Below are positions 10,114 through 21,289 of a DNA stretch of 64,000 bases, one piece after another. Each line of letters opens with the position of its first letter. The first letter of the stretch is position 1. The stretch is from NCBI GenBank assembly GCA_963691705.1, contig OY829539.1:14262501-14326500 (forward strand). The letters are read 5' to 3'. The translations under genes were made by a program, and so were the position numbers. The stretch comes from Viola odorata (taxonomy: Eukaryota > Streptophyta > Magnoliopsida > Malpighiales > Violaceae). The notes below the pieces were generated by a model. It was not told the origin of the DNA, ran no database searches, and worked only from the letters and a program-made list of their open reading frames with translations.

Positions 10114-10939
10114 GTTTTACAAAACAAGTAACTGTCCTGAAAAATATTAGGCCAATAAAAACCGGCCTCTAAGACTTTTAGAGTTGTTCTTCTTGCTCCA
10201 AAATGGCCTCCACACGCTTGAGAATGACAAAAAGTCAAAATAGATAAAGTCTCATTTTGAGGGACACACCTCCTTAGTAATTGATCAGTACCTATTTTCC
10301 ATAAATAAGGGTCGTCCCAGACATAATACTTATTGTCATGCTTGACCTTTACCCTCTCATAGGTAGTCATATCTCCATAGTGTTTACCTGTTGCAAGGTA
10401 GTTCGCAATTTCAGCATACCATGGTCTCGGGTTTGGCTGAGGTCTAGGCCTAGACCCCGGGCTAGACAGTGAGACTGAAAAGAGTTTTTCATCAGGAAAT
10501 TCTGCTCTTACTGGCTCCAGATCTCCTTCTGCAAGGCAGCGGCTAAGGTGGTCTGCCACGAGGTTTTCCCTGCCGCTCTTGTCCTTAATTTCCAGATTGT
10601 GTTCCTGCAATAGAAGGATCCATCGGATTAGTCTAGGCTTGGCCTCATGCTTGACCAAGAGGTATTTTAATGCCGCATGGTCTGAAAATACAATAATTTT
10701 AGTCCCCAATAAGTAAGATCTAAATTTCTCCAAGGCAAAAACTATTGCAAAAGTTCTTTTTCAGTAGTGGTATAATTTCGTTGGGCATCATCTAGCATTT
10801 TTTATGCATAATAGATCACATGCGGATCTTTCCCTTTCTTTTGCCCAAGAACGGCTCCCACAGCAGCGTCACTTGCGTCACACATCAGCTCGAATGGCAA
10901 GCTCCAGTCTGGCGCTTGGATGATAGGTGCTGAGGTTAG
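10080..10939 (-). pseudogene. Athila RNase H and integrase zinc finger
   Basis: RNase H is recognisable from [20 protein letters not shown] through [13 protein letters not shown] and [10 protein letters not shown]. It then runs into the integrase zinc finger with [10 protein letters not shown] and CKTCPACQK. At least one frameshift and a stop lie near 10,735-10,800 (around [12 protein letters not shown]), so the domain is broken. It follows the RT fragment directly and precedes the truncated integrase. Confidence 0.8.
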
Positions 10940-12253
10940 TCATTCCTTCAACTCATCGAATGACTTTTGACATGCCTCATTGAAGTCGAACTCTACCTCC
11001 TTTTGAAGCAACTTACACATCGGTTCAGCTACCTTCGAGAAGTCTTTTATGAACCTGCGATAGAAACCTGCATGTCCAAGAAAGCTTCTAACCTCACGCA
11101 AGCATGAGGGGTAAGGCAAGTTCTTGATAATGTCAATTTTCGCTTGATCCACTTCAATGCCTTTCTTCGAAATCACATGGCCAAGGACAATTCCTTGGTC
11201 TACCATAAAATGGCATTTTTCAAAGTTTAAGACTAGACAAGTATCAACACATCTCTTTAAAATATTTTCTAAATTATGTAGACATTGTTCGAAATTATTA
11301 CCGTAAACGGTAAAATCATCCATGAACACCTCGATGCTCTTCTCTACATATTCGGAAAATATACTTACCATGCACCTTTGAAAGGTGGCAGGCGCATTGC
11401 ACAGCCCAAATGGCATGCGTCTGTAGGCGAACGTTCCAAATGGACAAGTGAACGTCGTCTTTTCTTGGTCTTCGGGTGCAACGGGGATTTGGTGAAACCC
11501 CGAGTATCCGTCCAAGAAGCAGTAGTGAGACTTTCCAGTGACTTGATTCAGTCTTCGGTAGTCAATGCATACCCTCCATCCGTTTTGGATCCTTGTTGTC
11601 CTTTGGGCTCCATCTTCTCCTTCGATGATTGTAATCCCTATTTTCTTCGGGACTACCTGCACAGGGGACACCAAATTACTGTCAGAAATAGGATAAATTA
11701 CACCTGAATCAAGCAGTTTAATTATTTCCTTTATAACTACTTCCATCATCGGAGGGTTTAATCTCCTCTGGGTTGCCGAATAGGTTTTTTATCCTCTTCC
11801 ACATATATTTTGTGGGTACAGATGTTGGCTGATATCCCTTTGATATCTGCCATGGTCCAGCCAATTGCTTCTTTGTACATCTTCAAGACTGCCACCAATT
11901 TTTCTTCTTCATCCTCCGTTAATTTGGCTGAAATTATGACGGGTAGGGTGTTGTCTAGGCCTAGATAGGCGTACTTCAAATGGTCTGGCAGAGCTTTCAG
12001 TTCCAACTGTGGTGCCTGCACAATAGAAGGCAGAAATTTAGGAACCGATGGCTGCACATATTGACAACTAACTATTTTCCTTCTTTTGTTGGCAGTCTTG
12101 GCCGACGTCTTGGCCAAGCTCGAGGCCAAGATCAAATCCGTATCTTCCTGATCGGCCAAACTATCCAAAATTTCTTGGAGTTCCTTCTGATCTCCAGTCC
12201 TTTCCTCTAATTCTTCCAGTGTTTGAGTGGAAATTCCCCTGCTTAAAACATAC
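10940..12253 (-). pseudogene. Athila reverse transcriptase (frameshifted, internally deleted)
   Basis: The N-terminal part runs to about 11,758 (IGWTMADIKGIS, KPIRQP). There a one-base frameshift throws the frame into a stop; the frame resumes at about 11,749 with MMEVVIKEIIKLLDSGVIYP. The RT core shows FLDGYSGFHQIPVAPED, MPFGLCNAPATFQRCM and the catalytic FMDD in EVFMDDFTVYG. About 18 residues expected between LNQVT and GKSHYCFLDG are missing, an in-frame loss in the fingers/palm. The right limit is the Ogre-type insertion at 12,254; the reading frame continues exactly on its other side at 16,071. Confidence 0.88.
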
Positions 12254-13065
12254 TGTCGCGCCTCGGAAATTTAAAAATTTGCGAGTGTGCAACGAAATTT
12301 GAGACCTTCAGATGCTCGGCGTAAAAGTACGCCTAGCAGCATGCAATGAAGTCGCCACCCTAATTTGGTTGCTAGGCTTAGGGAACCCTAATCGTCATGG
12401 CATAGAAAATATAATAAGTAAAAAAACTAAAGGCACAAAAAAAAGGGGTCTGGATCCCAGACAAAGGTTCGGGGTCGTATTATGGTCTCGGGAAGGTGTT
12501 AGGCACCCGAGACACATCCGAAAATGGTTACCGGTTGATGAGAGAGGTGTTTAAAAAAGTGTTTGAAAAATGCGTTTTGAAAAAGGGGCCCTCAGAGGAA
12601 TCGTCACTTTAGTCTTTTTATGATCGTGATGGGACTGAATTTTCCGTAAGACTGAATGAGCGCCCTCTTATTTCATCGTCGGGCCATACATGATTAAATT
12701 AATTACTACGCGATCCTAACATGGATTGCTAACATAGTACAAATTTAAATGATAAGTTTTTAAAGTGAAAAAAAACTGAAGTGGGATCGAAAGTCCCCAT
12801 GTACATGCAGTCAATACAAGCAAGAATTTGAAATCAGATGAACATAGCATTTTAAGCAAGTCTTTAAACACGTTGTTCATGTGGGTTGATTTTAATTCTA
12901 GCAGTTCTATATATCATGGATACAGTTGATATTTGCAGAAAGCATCGAATAAATAAAAAGGACTTGTGAGGCGTACTTTCGAGCGAAGCTTGAAATTAAC
13001 CTACAAAACGAGAGTGTTAGTGATAGCTTGAGAGATAATTGAGCAATGAAAATTTTAAATGACAA

Positions 13066-13545
13066 TTGATTGCACACGTAAAATGATGGATTGTACGCAT
13101 ACGAGAATTAAACGCTGAGCTTGATAAGTGCATGAAAATAAATGACGACAGTTGATTGCATGCGAGAAATGATGAATTTTACGCATACGAAAATGAAATA
13201 CTGAGTTGATTGCGTGCGAAAAATGATTGATTTTAAGCACACGAGAATTTAAATGCTGTTTTGATTGCATGCGAAAAATGATGGATTTTACGCATACGAG
13301 AATTTAAATGCTAGGTTTATTGCATGCGAAAAATGATGGATTTTACGCAGGCGAGAATTAAATGCTGAGTTGATTGCATGCGAAAAATGATGGATTTGAC
13401 GCATACGAGAATTAAATGCTAGGTTGATTGCATGCAAAAAATGATTGATTTTAAGCATACGAGAATTTAAATGCTATGTTGATTGCATGCGAAAAATGAT
13501 GGATTTTAAGCATACGAGAATGAAATGCTGAGTTGGTAAGTGCAG
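13066..13545. repeat. Minisatellite 1 in Ogre-type LTR (~55 bp x ~8)
   Basis: The core TTGATTGCATGCGAAAAATG recurs about eight times from 13,066 to about 13,480 at 53-82 bp steps, each followed by GGATTTTACGCATACGAGAAT-like text (variable). Units differ by substitutions and small indels. No spacers of CRISPR type are present. Confidence 0.85.
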
Positions 13546-13683
13546 GAGATTAAAAGAGTTGATGATTTTAAAACAGTTGATGATTTGCAGAAATTTTAAT
13601 GATTGATACTGCAGAAGATTAAAGCAATTGATATTGCAGAAATTTAAAGCAGTTGATATTGCAGAAAATAAACAATTGATATT

Positions 13684-14310
13684 GCGACCGACCATGTAGG
13701 CGGTATTGAATTTAAATTGCTGAAAGTAAATTGCTGAAATTTAAAGTGCGGAACATTAAACAGTTGATAAGTGCGACCGACCATGCAGGCGGTATTGAAT
13801 TTAAATTGCCGAAAGTAAATTGCGGAAAATTAAAGTGCGGAAAATTAAACAGTTGATAAGTGCGACCGACCATGTAGGCGGTATTGAATTTAAATTGCCG
13901 AAAGTAAATTGCAGAAAATTAAAGTGCGGAAAATTAAACAGTTGATAAGTGCGACCGACCATGTAGGCGGTATTGAATTTAAATTGCCGAAAGTAAATTG
14001 CAGAAAATTAAAGTGCGAAAAATTAAACAGTTGATAAGTGCGACCGACCATGTAGGCGGTATTGAATTTAAATTGCCGAAAGTAAATTGCAGAAAATTAA
14101 AGTGCGGAAAATTAAACAGTTGATAAGTGCGACCGACCATGTAGGCGGTATTGAATTTAAATTGCCGAAAGTAAATTGCAGAAATTAAAGTGCGGAAAAG
14201 TAAACAGTTGATAACTTGCGGAAGGATTTCCAGCAGTTTTGCGAAAAATTAAAGCAGTTGAATATTTGCGAGAATTAAAATGCGACCGACCATGTAGGCG
14301 GTATTGAATT
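13684..14310. repeat. Minisatellite 2 in Ogre-type LTR (89 bp x 6-7)
   Basis: GCGACCGACCATG starts at 13,684, 13,773, 13,862, 13,951, 14,040 and 14,129, an exact 89-bp step each time, with a further copy at 14,282. The unit continues TAGGCGGTATTGAATTTAAA. Near-identity between units indicates recent expansion. Confidence 0.9.
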
Positions 14311-16071
14311 TAAATTGCTGAATATAAATGACTGAAGTTAGATAACATTAAAATAAATATCACAATAAGAAATGAGCAATTCACGTATAAAAACAATTCA
14401 ATAAACAACTTGATGCAAGAATAAGCATACGAAATATTTTACGGAAAAAAGTGAACTAAACAATTCATGCATAAAATATATGAAAAATAGCACATATCAC
14501 AAATAATAATCATACGAAGCATGTTAGCATTTTACGTAAAAAAATGACGACTCGAAGGCTCGAAAAAATTATAAATGGGCTGGGCCCAGCTTGGAAGTTT
14601 GGAGAAATGGGCCAGGAACAATTCTTGGCCCATGGAAATTAATTAAAATGGTGATGGGCCAAGCCCATCACCCTTCTTTTATTTCTGCGTGAAGGGCCAT
14701 GCGGCCCAAGTCACCATCTTCTTCCTCACGTCGCCGGAGCCACTGCCGGCGACGGAGGTGATGAACCAGGTTCTTGGCCCGAAAGAAAGGTCTCCCTCCC
14801 AGCAGCACAAATACACTAGGATAATTACATTAATTAGTGTAACAATTAAACTAGGCTAGGATAATTTAAACGGATGTTAGCATGGTAAATTAGGCTGGAA
14901 ACAAAGTGATTGCAGCAAGTTTTAATACTTGATTAATTAGCCAAGCTTTAAACGGGATTTAAAAGAAAGGAAGAAAACAAGAGAGAGAACCGCTCACCGT
15001 GGTGCTGCTGCCGGCGGACCACGGCGAGGAACGGGAGTGGGGGTGAGCGAACGAGGCTTAGGAGTACAGGAAAATGGAGAGGAGACAATGCTGTTTTTTT
15101 CTTGCAAAAATTCGGACCCTTTCTCGTTGAGAAGCCATGGCTATTTATAGCCAAAAACGCGTGGCGTTTGGACGGGGGGAGCTGCGCGTGGTGGCCGGAC
15201 GTCGAGGTGGCAGAGCTAGGGGCTAGCCGTGATGATGGCGGAGGGACAGGAGCTACGGGAGCAGGTGGCTCGGGCGAAGACTTGCTTCGCTGCACGTCCC
15301 TGGCACTGTGCATGTGCATTATGCACATTAAATCAAGGGCCATTGATCTGGTTGACTTTCCTTGGTTGACCAGATCAATGGCCATGATCAAATGGCATTT
15401 TATCAGATTTAAATGGCCTCGAGCCGGTTCCCGCGAACAAACGTTCTGACTTTTCGAGCCGAAGGTACCGTCGCGTAGAGAAAAATATGACGGGTTTAAC
15501 CGTCTACAGGGAATGACGAGAATTTCTCGTTTAACGTGTTTATTTTTGCGTTCAAAAACGTGAAACGTTTGAACGGAAAAATAATAACGTTACGCCGAAA
15601 ATTACACGAATCGTTGTAGACCGTTGCGACCAGAAAAAAGCTAGCAACTAGTTGATGGAAAACATTTTAAAGTTGAGCTATGGTCCGAGCGGACTTACTC
15701 GGGTCCAATAAAAGCTCGAACGAAAATAATAATAAAATAATAAAAATACTAAAAAAAGCGCTAAAATATAAAAAATCCTAAAATTCATGTGATGACCTAA
15801 AACGAAGAAAAAATTAGCAGACGACTGCCGGATAATTAAAAATGTGATTTTTAAAGATAAAAATATTAATGATAATAATAATGAAAATACATGCCGAAAA
15901 ATTAAAAAATGCGATTTCGAAAGCTGACGATGCTGACGATGCAAAAATGCAACGAAACACCTAAAAATGCTAGCGACATTAAATCAACTAAAAATGACTG
16001 TAAATTAGCTGAATGACAGAAATGCGAAAATTAAATAAAAATGGCGTCAAAATTCGGGTATCAACACATAC

Positions 16072-17312
16072 TCAAGGGGGTCGTTAATATATATGTCAGC
16101 TATTTCTTCAGTAATTGGGTCTAAAACATCAAGAAAACTAACACAATGTAAATCATTAGGATGTTTTAAGGCCTCAGTAATGCTGAATTTAATTGTTCTT
16201 CCACAAAATTCTAGAATTATGCTTCCCTCATAGCAATCAATTTTTGCTTTAGACATCCTTAGGAATGGTCTTCCTAACAAAATATCAGTGGTGCAAGAGG
16301 GCAGTTGAACATTCATTTCAACTATATAAAAGTCCACTGGATAAATAAAATCATTTACCATTACCAAGACGTCTGTAACCACTCCTTTAGGTCTGATAAT
16401 AGTTCGATCAGCCAGCTGGATCACCAAGTCGGTTTCCTTCATGGTCCCTATCTTCAAAGTCTCGAACTCACTTAGGGACATCACATTGATGCCAGCCCCT
16501 AAGTCACAAAGGACTTTCTCAATGATTTTGTTCCCTATTTGGCACGGAATCGTGAAGGTCCCTTGATCCTTGCACTTCTCTGGAAGCTGTTGTACTGCCG
16601 ACACGTTGTGTGCTAAATTTACCCTCTCTACACCTGCAATTTTCTTTTTATTAGTGCATAGTTCCTTAAGAAATTTAGCATAAGAGGGGACTTTTGCAAT
16701 CAAATCTAACATGGGAATATTAACAACTATTTTCCCGAAAACAGCCATGAAGTCTCTTTTTTCATCTTCCCTCTTCTCCTTCGATGATCTAGGAGGGAAT
16801 GGTGGAGGAATTTCTATGATTTCCTCTCTTAGGTCAGTCTTGGCCTGCGTCTTGGTCAAGACAGGTTCTTTTTCTTTTGGTTCCGCGATAACTTCCGTAT
16901 TGGCCTGTGTCTTGGTCAAGACTATTTCTGCTTCAGCTTCCTCTTCCTCATCATCATCCACGTCTTCCGACTGAATTTTTCTCATCTCCTCATCTGTTTT
17001 CGCTCCTTCCCTCTCTGGTAACACAGCACCACTCCTAAAACTAATGGCACTGACATTGTGTTTTGGATTTTCTACGGTTGTAGATGGTAATTTTCCTTGA
17101 TTGGCCATCTGATTTATCTGCTTCTGCATTTCAGTCAAAGTGGATTGAGTTGATTGCATTAGGTTTTTCTGCATTTCCATCAAACCTTTGATGGTATCCT
17201 CCATAGATGGCCCAGTAAGTTGCAAAGGCTGAGGTGTTGGCGACAGTTGAGGCACGGAGGCTTGGCCAGGAGGTTGGCCAGGATTAAGGTGTGAAGGACG
17301 AGGTACGAAATT
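16072..17312 (-). pseudogene. Athila protease region of gag-pol
   Basis: This frame is the continuation of gag past the TAA at 17,313. It has a Q/M/K-rich linker, an acidic stretch with a run of Asp and Glu, two LTKTQA(K/N)T motifs from the GGCCAAGAC doublet (16,837-16,862, 16,897-16,922), then the aspartic protease. The active site is DLGA in CDLGAGINVMSLSEF and the flap side ends in DILLGRPFL. DLGA is characteristic of Athila. The frame runs on into the Ogre-type insertion at 16,066, where it is cut. Confidence 0.85.
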
Positions 17313-18563
17313 TTAAAAGTTAACGGGAGGTTGGCCAGGGTGTTGCTGGGGTATACTCTGATTTTGATTTTGGTTTGGAGGGATTGGATCTCTCCATCTA
17401 AAGTTCGGATGTGCTCTCCATGAGTACTGATTACTCCCTTGTGGGAAGTTCTGCATACTTCCTTGGTTTTGCCCATAGACCGCATTTACTTGTGTTACTT
17501 CATCAGGAGGGTGGTGCACCATGTAGCAATTGTTTGTTTGATGATCCTGCTGCTGGTAGATTCCACAAACAGAGGCTACCTGCTCTTGGCTAGGATTCCC
17601 CGTGGTCATTGCACCTGAAATATTGACAGAAATGTTCTTTACCATGTCAGTTAGTTCAGCTAATTTTTGCTCGACATCAATAAAACAAAGACTAGAAGGG
17701 GTTGAGTTTCTTTCAGAGGAAGTATTATTTTGGCAGTTGTCTGCCATGGTCTGAAGTAAAAGCTTGGCTTTGGTGACGGTCAAGTCTTGCAGTGCTCCAC
17801 CTGCTGCTGAATCAACCTTCTCTTTGGTAGGTAGGAGCATTCCATCATAAAAGTATTGGATCATGGTCTGATCCGCAACTCCATGTGTAGGACAAACTTC
17901 TTGCAATTCTTTGAACCGTTGGTGATATTCGCTCAGTCCCTCATTATTCCTCTGCTGGATGGCAGCCATATTTTTTCTAGCCGCTCCTGCTTTTGTTGCA
18001 TTCCAGTATTTGTTGAGGAATAATGTGGACATCTCGGCCCATGTGTTGACCGTGTTGTGGGGTAGGCTGTAGAACCAATTTTGGGCAGCCCCCTCCAGAG
18101 AGCATGGAAAAGCTTTCAGCTTTGCCCTCTCCATACTCACACCTACTGGCTTCATCATATCACACTGGACATGTAAATTCCTTAAGTGTTTGAATGGGTT
18201 CTCGTTTGTATGACCATAAAACCTAGGAAGGTTGGCCACCATATTGGTCTTGATCGACCAATCATTTGCCACTGGCGGCAAGGCTATGCAGGAAAAGGTT
18301 TCCTGCTCTGCTGATTTGTTCAGCTCCCTCATCGTGGGTTCTGGTAGATTTTCTGCCATGTCTGGACCAAAGAGTTCGTCTTGGTCTAAATCTAGGCCAA
18401 GATGGTGGTCAAGACTGCGATCTGTTCCGGAACTAGAGGCTTCTGATTCTCTCTCTTCTTGGGCTACTCTTAGTCGAGCTTGCCTCCTAAGTTGTGCTTC
18501 GGTCCGGGTGAGATTGGGATTGCAAGGTAACAAATCTTGTTCTCTACTTGAGGACCTGGTCAT
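17313..18563 (-). pseudogene. Athila gag
   Basis: The likely start is the ATG at 18,561-18,563 (MTRSSSREQ), about 50 bases inside the PBS. The capsid-type gag domain lies at about residues 110-260 (AQNWFYSLPHNTVNTW, FLNKYWNATKA, EYHQRFKELQEVCP). A Q/N/P-rich nucleic-acid-binding tail follows. A single in-frame TAA at 17,313-17,315 separates gag from the protease frame. Athila normally has one continuous gag-pol frame, so this is probably a nonsense mutation. LGLDLDQD near residue 55 lies on one of the dispersed doublets (18,378-18,415). Confidence 0.87.
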
Positions 18564-18613
18564 CAACTGTCATAAAATAAAAATAAAACAAAAACTACAA
18601 ATACAGTTAGAAA

Positions 18614-18631
18614 TCCCCGGCAACAGCGCCA
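18614..18631 (-). other. tRNA-Asp-type PBS of Athila element
   Basis: The minus strand reads TGGCGCTGTTGCCGGGGA, five bases after the 5' LTR end. This is the PBS type known for Athila-lineage elements (one difference from TGGCGCCGTTGCCGGGGA). Confidence 0.92.
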
Positions 18632-18636
18632 AAATT

Positions 18637-20177
18637 TGATCGCGCGTCGAACACGTCAAATATAATAGTGAAATAGGTATGGAATTGGGGGTAGAAATAC
18701 AACTTATCATTGTCTACAAGAGTTTGTAGATGATGGTAAGAGGATCGTCCACAGAGATCTCTAGGAAATGTAGTTTTTGGGTTGACTTCCTCGTCACTGA
18801 GTTTTGGTTTGGTAGAATCTGAAACTGAAGATAAAATGGAAAGAAGTGAAAACAGTTTAAAATAGTATTGGCCAAAGTCTTGGCCAAGACAGGGGTCAAG
18901 ATTGAAGTAAATCCGATAAAAGGAGATTCCAGGTAAGGGCGATGTGAGAGCTTTGTTCTTATGCTTCGATCATGGATTCAAATATATTCATCTCTTTGTT
19001 TATAGTACTGCTATAGAGTGGAGGTACTCCTGTTCACTCATGTCTTCCCTCCTCTTCAAATTACCTGGCGGGTGCTCCCTTTCCTGATAATCCTAGCCAA
19101 GGGACACCTTGCTGGTTAAAGGGTTTATCCGTTTGACTGCTGTCTTGAATGGCTGTTCGCTTCCTCAATGGTATAGGGGAAGACAGTACCTAGGCCAAGG
19201 TATCTCCCTATGGAGATCCTAGGTTGTCAATCTGGTCTTGGCCTAGATTGCTTATTTCTTCTAGTCTAGCTCGAGACTAGTTACCTACTTTGTCTAGCCG
19301 ACGGGTGCTCCCTTTCCTTCTAGACCGGCTACAACTCTTCTCTACTAGAGTGCAAGGATGATCAAACCTTGTCTCTAGTGAGTAAGCGATGAATTAAGCT
19401 CAAGAAATAAATAAATACAAGTAAAGAGATTATAAAGCACGGTTTAATCTCACAAATGCATAAGAACTTCAGCTCATCAGCCCTTACCAAGAATAGGTGT
19501 TTAGTTAATCATACTCATAATTAACAAGACAATATATATTTTTGCATAAATAATAAATCCGAGATGTTAAATAAAATCCGGAGCAAAGTTTAACAATGTC
19601 AAAGAAAGGGAAAAGAGAAGAAGGGGTCGGATTCGATCCGGACAGAGGAGGAACAATGTTTGGCTAAATAGCCCTAAAACTCCTCTGTCCTACTTCAACT
19701 CTACTTCCTAGAAAATCTCTAAAAAGATTGTAACAATAGAATTTGTTTGAAATTCGGAAACAAAATCGCAAATACAAAAGGAGGGAGATCCCTTAGGATT
19801 CTTCAAAAGATCGGCTTCAGATCCCTCCTGATTTCTAAACAGAAGCGGCCTGCCAGCTGCCAAGGCCCAAGCGAAGCGAAGCCCAAAAGGATGCCAACGC
19901 AACTTCTCAAATATCTTTAATCGCGAAAAAGAGTCTTGGCCAAAGTCTACGCCAAGACGATCTGACTGGTGCGCTGCTTTAGATACGAATGTGTCTTGGC
20001 CGAAGTCTTGGCCAAGACTGGGAAAATCAGCTTCAGCTTTCCAAATCAAAAACTTCAATATTCTACCAACAGACCAGAACTGCCAGGAAAAGAGGAAATC
20101 AAGGATAAATCAGTAGGTTTACTGTCCAATTAAACTAGTAAATGGACGATAAAACACGATGAAATGCAATGCAATCA
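18637..20177 (-). repeat. 5' LTR of Athila element
   Basis: It has the same length and ends as the 3' copy (TGATTGCATTGC...GCGCGATCA on the minus strand) and lies directly beside the PBS. GGCCAAGAC doublets lie at 18,868-18,890, 19,933-19,958 and 19,993-20,018. Confidence 0.93.
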
Positions 20178-21223
20178 AAATTCTTCTCCATGAACCTCCA
20201 CGAAGCAGTCAGCCATGATGGCAGCAATCCTTTCAATATACCACTGACACTTGACTGCTGACTCTCTCTCAAGTTCCGCCTTCTCTCCTGCCAAGGCTGC
20301 CCTCTCTTCCGCCAGGGCTACTTTCTCTCCCTCAAGAGCGATATTTTTCAACTGTTCAGCTGATAGAGCGGCGTTAGAAGCGGCCAACTGTTGTTTCGCC
20401 TCTCACCTCCTCTTTGCCCGTTTCCATTCCTCTCTCTCTCAGCAATTTTTGCTTCTCTTCCTGCTCCATTGGAAGTTTGTTCCCGGAAGCGGCAAGGGCA
20501 GCCGTCTTTTGCGACATGGGCTCTATATAATGATGAAACCGGAGGCGACCGGTTAAGAGGTTAGAACGCAGCAAGTCAGCTTGCTCTCTATCTCCCTCAG
20601 CAGCAAAAGTGCTTCGTTCTTTGGGAGATGTTAGCATATGAGCAGCCAAGAATGAAGCAGTGACAGCAGAGTTATCGCCCCCGATGGCCGCGATTCCTGA
20701 ACTACACAGCGTAGTCAGGTCCACTTGATGGGTAATGGGCCCAGCAGCGTTAACTGAGCTCACATCGGCCAGGAGGTTGGACACTACTGTTCCCTCCCCA
20801 AAGCATTTAAGCATTGAAGCATCATAAGGAACAAAGACCACGACGGCAGGAGAGGGAGGCTGGTTAGTAGAGGAACCCCCCTAGGGCCCAAAAGGGTCAT
20901 GGGGTTGATAGGAGGAGAAGCCTGACAGGTCGTCATTGTAGACCAAGTTAGAAGAAAAACGAGGAACCTCCGAACCAAACGAAGGTGGAGAAGTCTCAAA
21001 AGGCCCATGAGCGGCCATATTCCCAAAATTGCTAGTGCCTAGTCCGGGGGAGGTGCTGAAGAGTCAAGGACGGTTTGATGCCTCTCCCCGATGTCAACTT
21101 GACTCGATGACAGGCTTGTTGTGCCTTCTCCATTGGGCCTCTGCCTCTTCCTTGATTGACTCAGAACATGCCTCAAATCCATATTGCCCGGCAGTATCGT
21201 ATGGGTAGAGGCGCCAGAAGTAT
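20178..21223 (-). pseudogene. Antisense extra gene of Tat element C' (last exon, partial)
   Basis: The minus strand carries a frame homologous to the last exon of the antisense gene of copy C. It begins after an AG acceptor at 21,224 with DTSGASTHT..NMDL, then has THQVDLTTL, LRFHHYIEPMSQK, a long charged coiled coil (EKVALAEERAALAGEKAEL) and KCQWYIERIAAIMADC. It runs into the Athila insertion at 20,177 and ends at 3711. One frameshift lies near 20,390 and another near 20,830. The upstream exons are lost: copy C RT begins just beyond the intron remnant. Function is unknown; such antisense ORFs between pol and 3' LTR are known in Tat-lineage elements. Confidence 0.7.
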
Positions 21224-21289
21224 CCTATGAAGAAAAATAATCACCAGATATGAAAAACAAAAGAAAATGCAGAAAGGCATTAAAAAGCA

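Larger units (their letters stand above)
12254..16066 (-). mobile_element. Solo LTR, Ogre type (Tat lineage), 3.8 kb
   Basis: It has TG...CA ends (plus TGTCGCGCC...GTATCAACA) and a perfect 5-bp TSD, CATAC (12,249-12,253 and 16,067-16,071). Removing it with one TSD copy restores the Athila pol frame. No internal coding region or PBS is present, so it is a solo LTR. Its length and the AGTCGCCACC and GAAGGTGTTAGGCACCC boxes near the 12.3-kb end fit Ogre-type LTRs. Orientation is less certain: TATAAATAG on the minus strand (15,13x) and the TGTTGATACCCGAATTTT end favour minus. It contains two minisatellites, a GC-rich patch (14.68-15.4 kb) and no credible gene. Confidence 0.85.
3867..20177 (-). 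mobile_element. Athila-lineage gypsy element
   Basis: Two 1,541-bp LTRs (3867-5407 and 18,637-20,177) bracket an element read right to left: PBS, gag, protease, RT, RNase H, integrase, an env-like ORF, PPT. Flanks are AACTT (3862-3866) and AAATT (20,178-20,182), a TSD with one mismatch. Removing the element restores the collinear antisense gene of Tat C'. The DLGA protease motif, the tRNA-Asp-type PBS and the extra 3' ORF place it in Athila. By eye the LTRs differ at a few tens of positions, and pol carries frameshifts and deletions, so it is defective. A 3.8-kb solo LTR splits pol at 12,254-16,066. Confidence 0.92.

Noticed and set aside
13055..14310. Regular repeats that could be taken for a CRISPR-like array
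   Set aside because: Units are contiguous minisatellites inside a plant LTR; there are no unique spacers and the host is eukaryotic.
15137..15150. TATAAATAG near 15.14 kb as a host gene promoter
   Set aside because: It lies within the solo LTR bounded by a perfect TSD, so it is the LTR promoter if anything.
14948..15391. 147-codon minus-strand frame in the GC-rich part of the Ogre-type LTR
   Set aside because: Low-complexity P/S-rich translation inside a solo LTR, lying across the likely TATA and start region; no partner or conservation visible.
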